Assembly (NCBI GenBank): GCA_014804495.1
Contig: JAAUZS010000169.1
Location: 1 to 5,587 of the forward strand
DNA length: 5,587 nt
Reading direction: 5' to 3'
Source: Lachnospiraceae bacterium
GTDB taxonomy: Bacteria; Bacillota; Clostridia; Lachnospirales; Lachnospiraceae
Part shown: positions 1 through 5,103 of the stretch, piece after piece
How positions within the stretch are numbered: the stretch's first letter is position 1
Layout: each line of letters starts with the position of its first letter
Notes under the pieces: model-generated
What the model was told of the DNA's origin: nothing
Database searches by the model: none
Seen by the model: the letters and a program-made list of their open reading frames with translations, nothing else
Made by a program: the position numbers and the translations under genes

Positions 1-312
1 ATGTGCAATCAGATACTGGACCCTTTCAGATACGTCTTCTTCAAAACCCAATTCTCTAAGCAGCTTTTCGGCTATTGCAGGACCTTCTTTTTCCTGCAAT
101 TTTCCGTCACAATTCCCATACTTTTCTTCACATACATGAATTCCGATATCATGTGTAAGGGCTGCTGCTTCAAGGATGAACAGACATTTTTTATCTACAT
201 TTTCCATTTCAGCAATAAGCTTTGCATAACTATGAACCTTGCAAAAGTGCTGAATTCTCTTTGCATCTCCACTATACAGCTCTATCATTGCCAGATGTAA
301 TTTATTCAACAT
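1..312 (-). CDS. HD-domain phosphohydrolase, N-terminal 104 residues (runs off left edge)
   Basis: The minus strand is open from an ATG at 312-310 to the window edge, so the C-terminal part is missing. GGAGGAGAG at 321-329 lies 8 bases upstream and fixes the start. The visible protein is soluble and helical. It carries the metal-binding pattern of the HD superfamily: R19-I-x-H22-x3-V26-x2-Y29-A30 followed by A51-L-x-H54-D55-I-G57, where H22 and the H54-D55 pair would bind metal. The stretch KEGPAIAEKLL (75-85) and the final visible H104 fit the family of small clostridial HD proteins, in which a His-rich motif follows. Such enzymes hydrolyse phosphate esters or nucleotides; the substrate here cannot be read from the sequence. 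The gene lies downstream of the lipoprotein gene with a terminator between, so it may depend on read-through or on its own weak promoter. The family call is confident, the substrate is unknown. Confidence 0.85.
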   Translation of the reverse strand, partial: MLNKLHLAMIELYSGDAKRIQHFCKVHSYAKLIAEMENVDKKCLFILEAAALTHDIGIHVCEEKYGNCDGKLQEKEGPAIAEKLLRELGFEEDVSERVQYLIAH

Positions 313-347
313 TTAAAACACTCTCCTCCATAAAACGAATAAATTTC

Positions 348-379
348 AAAAAAACGGCTTTGAAATGCTTCAAAACCGT
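348..379 (-). terminator. Rho-independent terminator after the lipoprotein gene
   Basis: On the minus strand ACGGTTTTGAA (379-369) pairs with TTCAAAGCCGT (364-354) across a four-base loop, with one G-U wobble. It runs directly into a T tract (354-348 are all A on the plus strand). The U tail lies only on the minus-strand side, so it ends the lipoprotein transcript. It sits 36 bases before the HD gene start, so leaky read-through into that gene is possible. Confidence 0.8.
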
Positions 380-421
380 CCTGTTTAATGTATTTTAAAT
401 CTCCTATCTATTTGTAATCCC

Positions 422-736
422 TTAGTTCAAATCCACATATTCCTTTTTAACATATCCGTTTAAGTTATCATTGTCATCTTGATCTTCGAAGACAATTTGA
501 TAGAAGTCATTTTCCTCTGCAAATATTTGTATGACCGCACCCTGCTTTAACAGAGATATCACTTCCGCATCTGCATCTGCCTCACTTCGTACTCTCAACG
601 CATCTACATTCACAATCCCTGTTTCAAACTCCAATGTATCATCGTTTATCGTTGAAGCTTTTTCTGATTCTCCACCACAGGCCGTCAACAATATCATAAT
701 CACAATGATTCCTATTAAAACTTTTGATTTACGCAT
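422..736 (-). CDS. Small SH3-domain (SH3b-like) lipoprotein
   Basis: The protein has 104 residues. Residues 1-20 are a lipoprotein signal: basic MRKSK, a hydrophobic core and the lipobox L17-T-A-C20. C20 would be lipidated and the mature protein anchored outside the membrane. After an acidic Ser/Thr-containing linker (21-39), residues about 40-102 match a bacterial SH3 fold: V43-N-V-x-A-L-R-V-R near the start, a Lys-Gln-Gly turn at 64-66, and a closing Gly-Tyr-Val-Lys segment at 93-96. These domains usually bind cell-wall peptide or act as spacers in envelope proteins. AGAAAGGA at 743-750 lies 6 bases from the ATG. A TTGACA-type promoter and an inverted repeat lie upstream, and a strong terminator follows, so this appears to be a single-gene transcript. 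The ligand and role are not known; a sensor or wall-binding protein is an inference. Confidence 0.85.
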   Translation of the reverse strand: MRKSKVLIGIIVIMILLTACGGESEKASTINDDTLEFETGIVNVDALRVRSEADADAEVISLLKQGAVIQIFAEENDFYQIVFEDQDDNDNLNGYVKKEYVDLN

Positions 737-771
737 TTTTAATCCTTTCTGTTTTCATATTATAGTTTTTG

Positions 772-817
772 TTTTTATTAGAATGTATTAGATTTTATTA
801 ATATAATCTAATAAAAA
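772..817. promoter_or_regulatory. Operator-like inverted and direct repeats upstream of the lipoprotein gene
   Basis: Three half sites are present: TATTAGAAT (776-784), TATTAGATT (786-794) and the inverted AATCTAATA (805-813). The last two form a perfect 9-bp inverted repeat with a 10-bp spacer. The outer arms 772-784 and 805-817 match at 12 of 13 positions. The repeat lies just downstream of the predicted -10, around the expected transcription start, where a repressor would block polymerase. The region is very AT-rich, so chance symmetry cannot be excluded. Confidence 0.45.
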
Positions 818-845
818 TATATATTAAAACCTAAATTATTGTCAA
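816..845 (-). promoter_or_regulatory. Sigma-A-type promoter for the lipoprotein gene
   Basis: Minus strand: a perfect TTGACA -35 at 845-840. It is followed 16 bases later by TATATA (823-818), or 18 bases later by TATATT (821-816). It lies about 80 bases upstream of the lipoprotein ATG, giving a 5' leader that contains the inverted repeat. Confidence 0.6.
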
Positions 846-864
846 CATATTTATATTTTTTAGC

Positions 865-899
865 AAAAAAACAGGAACCAGTTTCCTGATTTCCTGTTT
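865..899 (-). terminator. Rho-independent terminator downstream of clpP
   Basis: On the minus strand a hairpin is followed by seven T (865-871 are A on the plus strand). The 3' arm TTCCTG can pair with either of two CAGGAA copies. One pairing gives a compact 6-bp stem with a 5-base loop (872-888). The other gives a longer 9-bp stem, 869-877 with 891-899. Either would end transcription coming from clpP or from the promoter at 965-993. Confidence 0.75.
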
Positions 900-960
900 C
901 GGGTTTGCTATAATCCCAGCCTAAGTAAGAACTATATAGTACTATTAGGACTAGGTAAAT
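866..960 (-). ncRNA. Candidate small RNA of about 90 nt (promoter plus terminator, no ORF)
   Basis: Downstream of clpP on the minus strand, a promoter-like pair predicts a start near 958 and the hairpin-T7 terminator ends near 865. The pair is TTGCAT at 993-988, a 17-base spacer and a perfect TATAAT at 970-965. The enclosed RNA has no reading frame with a ribosome binding site. It contains a 10-base self-complementary stretch ACTATATAGT and flanking CCTAA/TTAGG arms that could form an upstream hairpin. It matches no RNA family I recognise. The alternative is that this is only the 3' untranslated end of the araC-clpP transcript with a chance TATAAT. Confidence 0.3.
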
Positions 961-964
961 AGCC

Positions 965-993
965 ATTATAACCGTACACAATGAGATATGCAA
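965..993 (-). promoter_or_regulatory. Possible promoter inside the clpP downstream region
   Basis: TTGCAT (993-988), a 17-base spacer and a perfect TATAAT (970-965) on the minus strand. The spacing is ideal, the -10 is perfect and the -35 matches at three of six bases. It would drive the short terminated transcript described at 866-960, since no convincing gene starts before the terminator. Confidence 0.4.
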
Positions 994-1008
994 CGCAGAT
1001 TAACTATT

Positions 1009-1602
1009 CTATTGTCTTTTTGATATAACAAAATCAATTAAACCATATTCTAAGGCTTCATCTGCACTCATAAAATTATCCCTGTCCGTATCTCTTTCAA
1101 TTTCTTCAATGCTACGCCCTGTATTCTCGGCTAAGATTCGATTTAATCTCTTCTTATTTTTTTGTATATGGTCTGACATTATTCGTATATCAGTAGCCTG
1201 CCCTTGAATACCATTACCTTGTATAGACGGCTGATGTATCATGATTTCAGAATTAGCTAACGCCATACGCTTTCCATGTGTGCCTCCCGCTAACAAAAAA
1301 GCTCCAAAACTTGCGGCAAGCCCTATACATATCGTAGAAACATCGCATTTTATATACTGCATAGTATCATAAATTGCCAATCCTGCTGTAATAGAACCTC
1401 CGGGGCTGTTAATATAAAGTTGTATATCTTTATCCGGGTCTTGGGCTTCTAAAAAGAGCATTTGTGCTATGACTAAACCGGCAGAAGTATCGCTGACTTC
1501 TTCCCCTAAAAAAATAATTCTGTCGGACAGTAAGCGTGAAAAAATATCATAGCTTCTTTCTCCACGACTGGTCTGTTCAATAACGTAAGGAATTGTACTC
1601 AT
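1009..1602 (-). CDS. clpP: ATP-dependent Clp protease proteolytic subunit, ClpP paralogue
   Basis: A 197-residue serine peptidase of the ClpP family, which forms a barrel of two heptamers that degrades proteins fed by a Clp ATPase. The catalytic triad is intact: S98 in A-A-S-F-G-A, H123 in M-I-H-Q-P and D175 in D-R-D-N-F. Family landmarks include Q8-T-x-R-G-E-R at the N-terminus, Y63[11 protein letters not shown] and the final E183-Y-G-L-I-D. Reading could begin further upstream at 1653, but ATG 1602 is chosen because AAGGAGG at 1610-1616 lies 7 bases before it and the protein then begins [10 protein letters not shown] like known ClpPs. Oddities: F99 replaces the usual Met after the catalytic Ser, and [12 protein letters not shown] after H123 is three residues longer than in B. 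subtilis ClpP. No clpX, tig or lon lies beside it. The ATG overlaps the araC stop, so the two are probably translated together, suggesting an accessory ClpP. Confidence 0.95.
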   Translation of the reverse strand: MSTIPYVIEQTSRGERSYDIFSRLLSDRIIFLGEEVSDTSAGLVIAQMLFLEAQDPDKDIQLYINSPGGSITAGLAIYDTMQYIKCDVSTICIGLAASFGAFLLAGGTHGKRMALANSEIMIHQPSIQGNGIQGQATDIRIMSDHIQKNKKRLNRILAENTGRSIEEIERDTDRDNFMSADEALEYGLIDFVISKRQ

Positions 1603-2018
1603 GCTGCAGCCTCCTTGATTTCTGTAATATATTTGCAGTATCCCGGCATACATGAACAGTACATAGAGATTCTGTTTTGTTTTGGTATAAAAATTCCGAT
1701 ATTCCTATAAATTTTAGGTGAATAAAGATATACCTGTTTAAATGCAAATGAAAATGATTGTTGTGTATCATATCCGGCTTCATATGCAATCTGCGTTATC
1801 GGCTCATCTGTCCCGACCAGTTTTTCGGCAGCAATCGTAAGTCTGCGGTTTTGTAAATATTTATGAATGGTAATTCCTGTCTGTTCCGTAAAAATTCGGT
1901 TCAGATAGAATTTGGAATAACCTACGTTTTTTGATATATTATCTAAATTAATCTCTTTCTCTAAATTTCCCTCAATATAATCTATGACTTTTTTAACAAC
2001 TTCTTTTTGGTCTTTCAT
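1599..2018 (-). CDS. AraC-family DNA-binding regulator (HTH domain only)
   Basis: A 139-residue protein made almost entirely of an AraC/XylS DNA-binding domain. The first helix-turn-helix is around residues 22-48 ([14 protein letters not shown]). The second is around 73-105 ([12 protein letters not shown], then S-F-x-x-A-F-K and S-P-K-I-Y-R), the classical family signature. There is no N-terminal ligand domain, and the tail of about 34 residues holds three Cys (C121, C123, C128), so the protein resembles MarA/SoxS-sized regulators. GGGAGG at 2026-2031 lies 7 bases from the ATG. Its TGA overlaps the clpP ATG as ATGA, and the clpP ribosome binding site lies inside this gene, so translation is likely coupled. 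It may be a shortened form of a longer regulator, or complete as it stands. Its targets are unknown; its own operon and the divergent LytTR operon are reasonable guesses. Confidence 0.9.
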   Translation of the reverse strand: MKDQKEVVKKVIDYIEGNLEKEINLDNISKNVGYSKFYLNRIFTEQTGITIHKYLQNRRLTIAAEKLVGTDEPITQIAYEAGYDTQQSFSFAFKQVYLYSPKIYRNIGIFIPKQNRISMYCSCMPGYCKYITEIKEAAA

Positions 2019-2044
2019 TGCATATCCTCCCTTCGTTCCTCACC

Positions 2045-2073
2045 ATTATATCAAGCTTATGTACGTGTGTCTT
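2045..2073 (-). promoter_or_regulatory. Promoter for araC-clpP
   Basis: Minus strand: AAGACA (2073-2068), a 17-base spacer and a perfect TATAAT (2050-2045), about 27 bases upstream of the araC ATG. The -35 matches the consensus at four of six positions, as is common for activator-dependent promoters. It is divergent from the LytTR operon promoter. Confidence 0.55.
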
Positions 2074-2109
2074 AATAAAAAGTGCTATTTTAAAAGAGTC
2101 TCGTTTTTG

Positions 2110-2136
2110 CGGCAACTCACGTCATAAAAACGGCAA
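2110..2136. promoter_or_regulatory. Direct repeat CGGCAA with 21-bp period, candidate LytTR binding site
   Basis: CGGCAA occurs at 2110-2115 and again at 2131-2136, exactly two helical turns apart. On the other strand the sites read TTGCCGTTT and TTGCCGCAA with 12 bases between. LytTR-domain proteins such as AgrA bind pairs of about 9-bp direct repeats spaced by 12 bases, with a CCGTT- or CAGTT-like core, so spacing and core agree. The site lies between the two divergent promoters, ending 16 bases before the -35 of the LytTR operon. Only six bases repeat perfectly, so this stays a candidate. Confidence 0.45.
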
Positions 2137-2152
2137 AATCCCGCCAATATAC

Positions 2153-2180
2153 TTGTAAGAAATAATTTGACTGATAAAAT
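2153..2180 (+). promoter_or_regulatory. Promoter for the LytTR-DUF3021-ABC operon
   Basis: TTGTAA (2153-2158), a 16-base spacer and TAAAAT (2175-2180), giving a leader of about 20 bases before the start codon. Both boxes are imperfect, fitting a promoter that needs an activator bound upstream. Confidence 0.45.
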
Positions 2181-2204
2181 AAGCTTAATGAGGAGGTGTA
2201 TGAC

Positions 2205-2654
2205 TTGCATATCAATATTGACATACAGGAAGATGCCACGGACACCGTCGTTACGATAAAATGCCCAAAGCAGGACGCTTTTGTTGAACGGCTGATAGCA
2301 GCGCTCAAAATTATAGATAAGCAGATAATGGTTACAGATGAAGGAAATATGACTTCGATAGACTTAGAGGATATCCTCTATATAGAGTCGGTAGACAGGA
2401 AGTGCTTCATCTATACCGTCAATAAAGTATACGAATCCTTCAATAAGTTATACGAATTGGAGCAGCAGCTTGAGCAATATTTATTTGTCCGCATTAATAA
2501 ATCATGCGTTGTTAATCTGAAAAATATTGATTCGATAAAAACATATCTCGACAGGCGGCTTCTGATTACAATGTTGAACGGCGAACAATTGATTGTATCG
2601 AGACAGTATGCCGGCGATATAAAAAACCTGTTGGGAGTTAAAAAGCATAGTTAG
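2205..2654 (+). CDS. LytTR-family DNA-binding regulator (no receiver domain)
   Basis: A 149-residue stand-alone LytTR protein. A short alpha/beta N-terminal segment (residues 1-40, starting M-H-I-N-I-D-I) precedes the LytTR domain at about 45-147. Typical landmarks are D55-I-L-Y-I-E, then F94-V-R-I-N-K-S and V102-V-N-L-K-N-I, and a closing S132-R-Q-Y. There is no phospho-acceptor receiver domain, so it is not a two-component response regulator. A TTG start at 2205 is preferred: AGGAGG (2191-2196) lies 8 bases before it, whereas the in-frame GTG at 2196 overlaps that site. The next gene encodes a DUF3021 membrane protein, the partner seen in streptococcal LytTR regulatory systems (HdrRM, BrsRM), where the membrane protein restrains the regulator. 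By analogy it probably activates its own operon through direct repeats upstream. The inducing signal is unknown. Confidence 0.9.
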   Translation: MHINIDIQEDATDTVVTIKCPKQDAFVERLIAALKIIDKQIMVTDEGNMTSIDLEDILYIESVDRKCFIYTVNKVYESFNKLYELEQQLEQYLFVRINKSCVVNLKNIDSIKTYLDRRLLITMLNGEQLIVSRQYAGDIKNLLGVKKHS

Positions 2655-2676
2655 GGAAAGGAGCGTGAATATTAAA

Positions 2677-3174
2677 ATGTTGGATGAAAGAAAACACTTA
2701 TTGGATTATCTGGCACAGGTCATACTGGTTTTTGGTATAACATTATTAGTCATTACCTTTATCTGCTGTCTCACCGGAGACGATGCAAAAGAATATTCCA
2801 CCATGTTTGCCTTAGGAAGCGCCGGAATACCGATATACACCATTTTTCAGTTTTTATTATCATCGGCATGCATTACAGCGCTTAGATTTCTTTTTTTTAC
2901 GGATACGGTAATAAGGAAAATGTCGATTGTAATAAGAACTATATTGATGTTGATTTCAGTAATTGCGCTGGTCGGTATATTTGCCTATATTTTCGGCTGG
3001 TTCCCGGTTGACGAACCCAGATGCTGGATTAGCTTTATAATTAGTTTTGGAATCTGTTTTGTAATCGCTACGGTTATTTCCGTCTTAAAAGAGGCTATGG
3101 ATAACAAACAACTCGCCGTTGGTTTAAAAAACTTAAAGGAGGAGCAAAATGGCAGCGCTGATAGAAGTAGATAA
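2677..3174 (+). CDS. DUF3021 four-helix membrane protein, probable partner of the LytTR regulator
   Basis: A 165-residue integral membrane protein with four predicted helices at about 12-32, 51-74, 84-108 and 117-137, and a charged cytoplasmic-looking C-terminal tail rich in Lys and Glu. Size, topology and position directly after a LytTR gene match the DUF3021 family; in streptococcal systems the equivalent membrane protein holds the regulator inactive. The start is uncertain: GTG at 2665 lies one base after the AAAGGAG site (2657-2663), which is too close, while ATG 2677 is 13 bases away, rather far. I use ATG 2677. The 3' end overlaps the ATPase gene by 26 bases, and that gene's AAAGGAGG (3135-3142) lies inside this one, so their translation is probably linked. 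The sensing mechanism is not visible in the sequence. Confidence 0.85.
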   Translation: MLDERKHLLDYLAQVILVFGITLLVITFICCLTGDDAKEYSTMFALGSAGIPIYTIFQFLLSSACITALRFLFFTDTVIRKMSIVIRTILMLISVIALVGIFAYIFGWFPVDEPRCWISFIISFGICFVIATVISVLKEAMDNKQLAVGLKNLKEEQNGSADRSR

Positions 3175-3973
3175 GCTATCTCACTCTTATGGAGACAAAA
3201 AAATTTTAAATGAAATCTCATTGACGATTAATAAAGGCAAAGTAATAGGTCTTCTGGGACCGTCCGGAGCCGGAAAAACGACTCTGGTAAACATACTGAC
3301 CGGTCAGTTAAAACCAAAATCCGGAACCGTCAGGATATCGGAAGAAAACTTAGTAACCGGAATCATGATGGACAGCTTCGGTCTGTACGAAAGATTGAAA
3401 GTATGGGTTAATTTAAAAAAAAAAAAAAAAATCTATAAGGTATCTCCGGCGCGGATAGACATGCTTCTTGAGAGAGCCGAACTGCAAAAAGCCAAAAAGA
3501 CCGTCGTAGGCAATTTATCAAAAGGTATGCGCAATCGTGTAAATTTCTGCAGGGCATTGTTAAAAGATATGGATATCCTGTATTTAGACGAGCCTACATC
3601 CGGCTTAGATCCGGCTACAACAGATAAAATACACGAATTGATTGAAGAAGAGAAAAAGGCCGGAACCACGATCTTTTTAACCACACATAATATGCATGAG
3701 GCTGAAAAGCTATGCGACAGCATTATACTGCTGAATGAAGGAAGCATTATAGAGCAGGGCGTACCCAAAGAAATCTGCATGAAGTACAACAGCGAAAACT
3801 CAATAGTACTGATTCTGAAAAGTGGGGAAAAACGTACTCTTGGGAATAACAGGGAAAGCGCAGATACCCTCTCGGAACTGATGAAAAAAGAGCAGATTGC
3901 GGGCATTCATTCATCAGAACCGGATTTGGAAAAAGTCTTTTTACATTTGACAGGAAGGAAGTTGAACGAATAA
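3149..3973 (+). CDS. ABC transporter ATP-binding protein with an internal A17 tract
   Basis: A 274-residue ATPase of an export-type ABC system (BcrA/CcmA-like). Walker A G37-P-S-G-A-G-K-T, signature L123-S-K-G-M, Walker B I143-L-Y-L-D147-E148-P, D-loop S151-G-L-D and switch H180 are all present. D75 stands where the Q-loop Gln is expected (G-I-M-M-D-S-F-G-L-Y). The C-terminal 60 residues form the accessory region of bacitracin/lantibiotic-type ATPases. AAAGGAGG lies 6 bases before ATG 3149. Oddity: positions 3415-3431 are 17 consecutive A, coding for K90-K94. From memory of relatives, about four mixed residues lie here between N-L-K and I-Y-K, so length is preserved but composition is not. 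One extra A gives a TAA at 3436-3438 and one fewer a TAG at 3456-3458, both before the signature motif. The gene overlaps its permease by one base (TAATG), so the two form one transporter. Substrate unknown. Confidence 0.93.
   Translation: MAALIEVDKLSHSYGDKKILNEISLTINKGKVIGLLGPSGAGKTTLVNILTGQLKPKSGTVRISEENLVTGIMMDSFGLYERLKVWVNLKKKKKIYKVSPARIDMLLERAELQKAKKTVVGNLSKGMRNRVNFCRALLKDMDILYLDEPTSGLDPATTDKIHELIEEEKKAGTTIFLTTHNMHEAEKLCDSIILLNEGSIIEQGVPKEICMKYNSENSIVLILKSGEKRTLGNNRESADTLSELMKKEQIAGIHSSEPDLEKVFLHLTGRKLNE
3415..3431 (+). repeat. Homopolymer of 17 A inside the ABC ATPase gene
   Basis: Seventeen uninterrupted A bases in frame, by far the longest homopolymer in the window. Tracts of this length are prone to slipped-strand mutation and to RNA polymerase slippage. 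Both +1 and -1 changes lead to a stop within nine codons. A sequencing or assembly length error is also possible, but the tract as written keeps the gene open. Confidence 0.97.
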
Positions 3974-4668
3974 TGAACAATATCATTACCATTATCAAAA
4001 AACAGCTTATTGACACTCTGAAAAACAAAACAGTACTTATACAATTTGTTATGTTTCCGTTACTCGGCATCATTATGACAAAGGCAATCAAAATTGAAGG
4101 CATGCCCGAAAACTTCTTCGTCAACCTGTTCGCGACCATGTATATCGGTATGGCGCCGCTGACCAGTGTCTCTGCAATAATTTCAGAAGAAAAGGAGAAA
4201 AACACCCTACGGGTTCTGCTAATGGCGGATGTTTCACCGATACAATACCTGCTTGGTATAGGAAGCTATGTGTTTTCGGTATGCATGCTTGGCGGAGTAG
4301 TCTTCTGCTGTCTGCTGAACGATGTCACAAACTCACAGAGAGCCCTTTTTCTTGCAGTCATAGCAGTCGGCATCATTACATCAATTATGTTAGGCGCTGC
4401 GATTGGCGTGGGAAGTAAAAATCAGATGTCGGCAACCTCCGTTTCAGTACCGGTAATGATGGTATTTTCATTCTTACCAATGCTGTCTATGTTTAATGAT
4501 AAAATAGAAAAAGTCGCAAAAATTACATATTCGGAGCAGATTAGAATTCTGATGAGCAACTTGAAAGACAGTGGGAATTATGCTGAGAATGCTGTAGTTA
4601 TCTTTATTAACATTGTGCTGTTTGGAATTGTATTTTCGGTATTATATAAGAAACAAGGGCTTGCATAA
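3973..4668 (+). CDS. ABC-2 type transporter permease
   Basis: A 231-residue membrane protein with six predicted helices at about 22-38, 48-69, 90-112, 123-145, 154-172 and 206-225, the usual plan for an ABC-2 export permease, and slightly short for the group. After helix 2 comes S170-like cytoplasmic motif E-E-K-E-K-N-T-L-R-V-L-L (around residues 72-83), typical of ABC-2 permeases and thought to contact the ATPase. AGGAAGG (3952-3958) lies 14 bases upstream and the ATG overlaps the ATPase stop, so it is translated with its partner. With one ATPase and one permease gene, the working transporter would be a 2+2 complex. The link to a LytTR/DUF3021 pair suggests export of a peptide, antimicrobial or lipid-like compound, or self-protection. 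No substrate gene is visible in the window. Confidence 0.9.
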   Translation: MNNIITIIKKQLIDTLKNKTVLIQFVMFPLLGIIMTKAIKIEGMPENFFVNLFATMYIGMAPLTSVSAIISEEKEKNTLRVLLMADVSPIQYLLGIGSYVFSVCMLGGVVFCCLLNDVTNSQRALFLAVIAVGIITSIMLGAAIGVGSKNQMSATSVSVPVMMVFSFLPMLSMFNDKIEKVAKITYSEQIRILMSNLKDSGNYAENAVVIFINIVLFGIVFSVLYKKQGLA

Positions 4669-4679
4669 GAAGACTTTTT

Positions 4680-4718
4680 GGGGGAGCAAATAATTACATT
4701 GTCTCCCCTATCATTTTA
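4680..4718 (+). terminator. Terminator of the LytTR-ABC operon
   Basis: GGGGAG (4681-4686) pairs with CTCCCC (4703-4708), extended inward by CAA/TTG across a one-base bulge and followed by TATCATTTT. The T tract is interrupted, so efficiency is uncertain. The opposite strand has no U tail. The hairpin lies 11 bases after the permease stop and ends right beside the convergent DUF5071 gene. Confidence 0.6.
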
Positions 4719-5097
4719 AAAAATCCTCAGCAGCTATATTTGCCTCTTCAGCCAGTTCACCCCTAGTGGGATTTTTCACAATGCGTTCTAAAGCCGGCTT
4801 AAGCATCAACAAATACTTTTCATCCAATAACGGTAAAAGATAATTAATAATAAAGTATTTCCAATCACTTTCCTCCTGTTCCGGCTGTAATATTTCAATA
4901 ATATGCGGTATAAGCGTTTCTTGATGTAGCGCGAGCAAATCCGGCATTTCTTTTGCCACCGGCCAATTCATATCTTTCATCCATGCTAAAAGGTCCGGTA
5001 TCACAGGCTCTATTTCTTCGTCTGAAAGTTTCATCAATTCTTCCATTCCGCTAAAATCAAATTTATTTTTAGGTACTAAATTTTTAACTTGTATCAT
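4711..5097 (-). CDS. DUF5071 domain protein
   Basis: A 128-residue, acidic, all-helical soluble protein with no signal peptide. Residues 6-128 match the DUF5071 pattern: N6-L-V-P-K-N-K-F-D-F, then S25-D-E-E-I-E-P and the hallmark W39-M-K-D-M-N-W-P-V-A, followed by a second conserved stretch around S78-D-W-K-Y-F-I-I. The paired helices resemble HEAT-like repeats. No enzymatic residues are evident and the molecular function of the family is not known to me. GGAGT (5106-5110) lies 8 bases before the ATG, within the end of the upstream gene. Only 6 bases separate that gene's stop from this start, so the two are co-transcribed and probably translationally coupled. Small proteins of this kind often accompany toxin/immunity or envelope genes, but nothing here proves that role. 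Confidence 0.85.
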   Translation of the reverse strand: MIQVKNLVPKNKFDFSGMEELMKLSDEEIEPVIPDLLAWMKDMNWPVAKEMPDLLALHQETLIPHIIEILQPEQEESDWKYFIINYLLPLLDEKYLLMLKPALERIVKNPTRGELAEEANIAAEDFLK

Positions 5098-5103
5098 ATA
5101 GTA

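Noticed and set aside
1..300. Plus-strand frame of 99 residues rich in Phe and Cys
   Set aside because: It is the antisense of the HD-domain gene, which has recognisable motifs and a good ribosome binding site.
904..914. Plus-strand TATAAT in TTTGCTATAAT
   Set aside because: There is no -35 at suitable spacing and no gene follows on the plus strand before clpP's opposite strand.
808..993. Minus-strand 61-residue frame with a hydrophobic N-terminus
   Set aside because: It starts with TTG without a ribosome binding site, runs through the terminator hairpin and its A tract, and its start lies in the -35 of the candidate promoter.
1603..1653. Upstream extension of clpP by 17 residues
   Set aside because: The extension would span the AAGGAGG site and matches nothing in ClpP; ATG 1602 gives the family N-terminus.
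2196..2204. GTG start for the LytTR protein
   Set aside because: The GTG overlaps the last G of the AGGAGG site, leaving no spacing; TTG 2205 has 8 bases.
3415..3431. Reading the A17 tract as proof of a pseudogene
   Set aside because: The frame is open through the tract and all downstream motifs are intact, so the gene as written is functional.
3433..3906. Minus-strand Ser-rich frame of 157 residues opposite the ABC ATPase
   Set aside because: It is antisense to a gene with all ABC motifs and shows the composition of a shadow frame, with no ribosome binding site.
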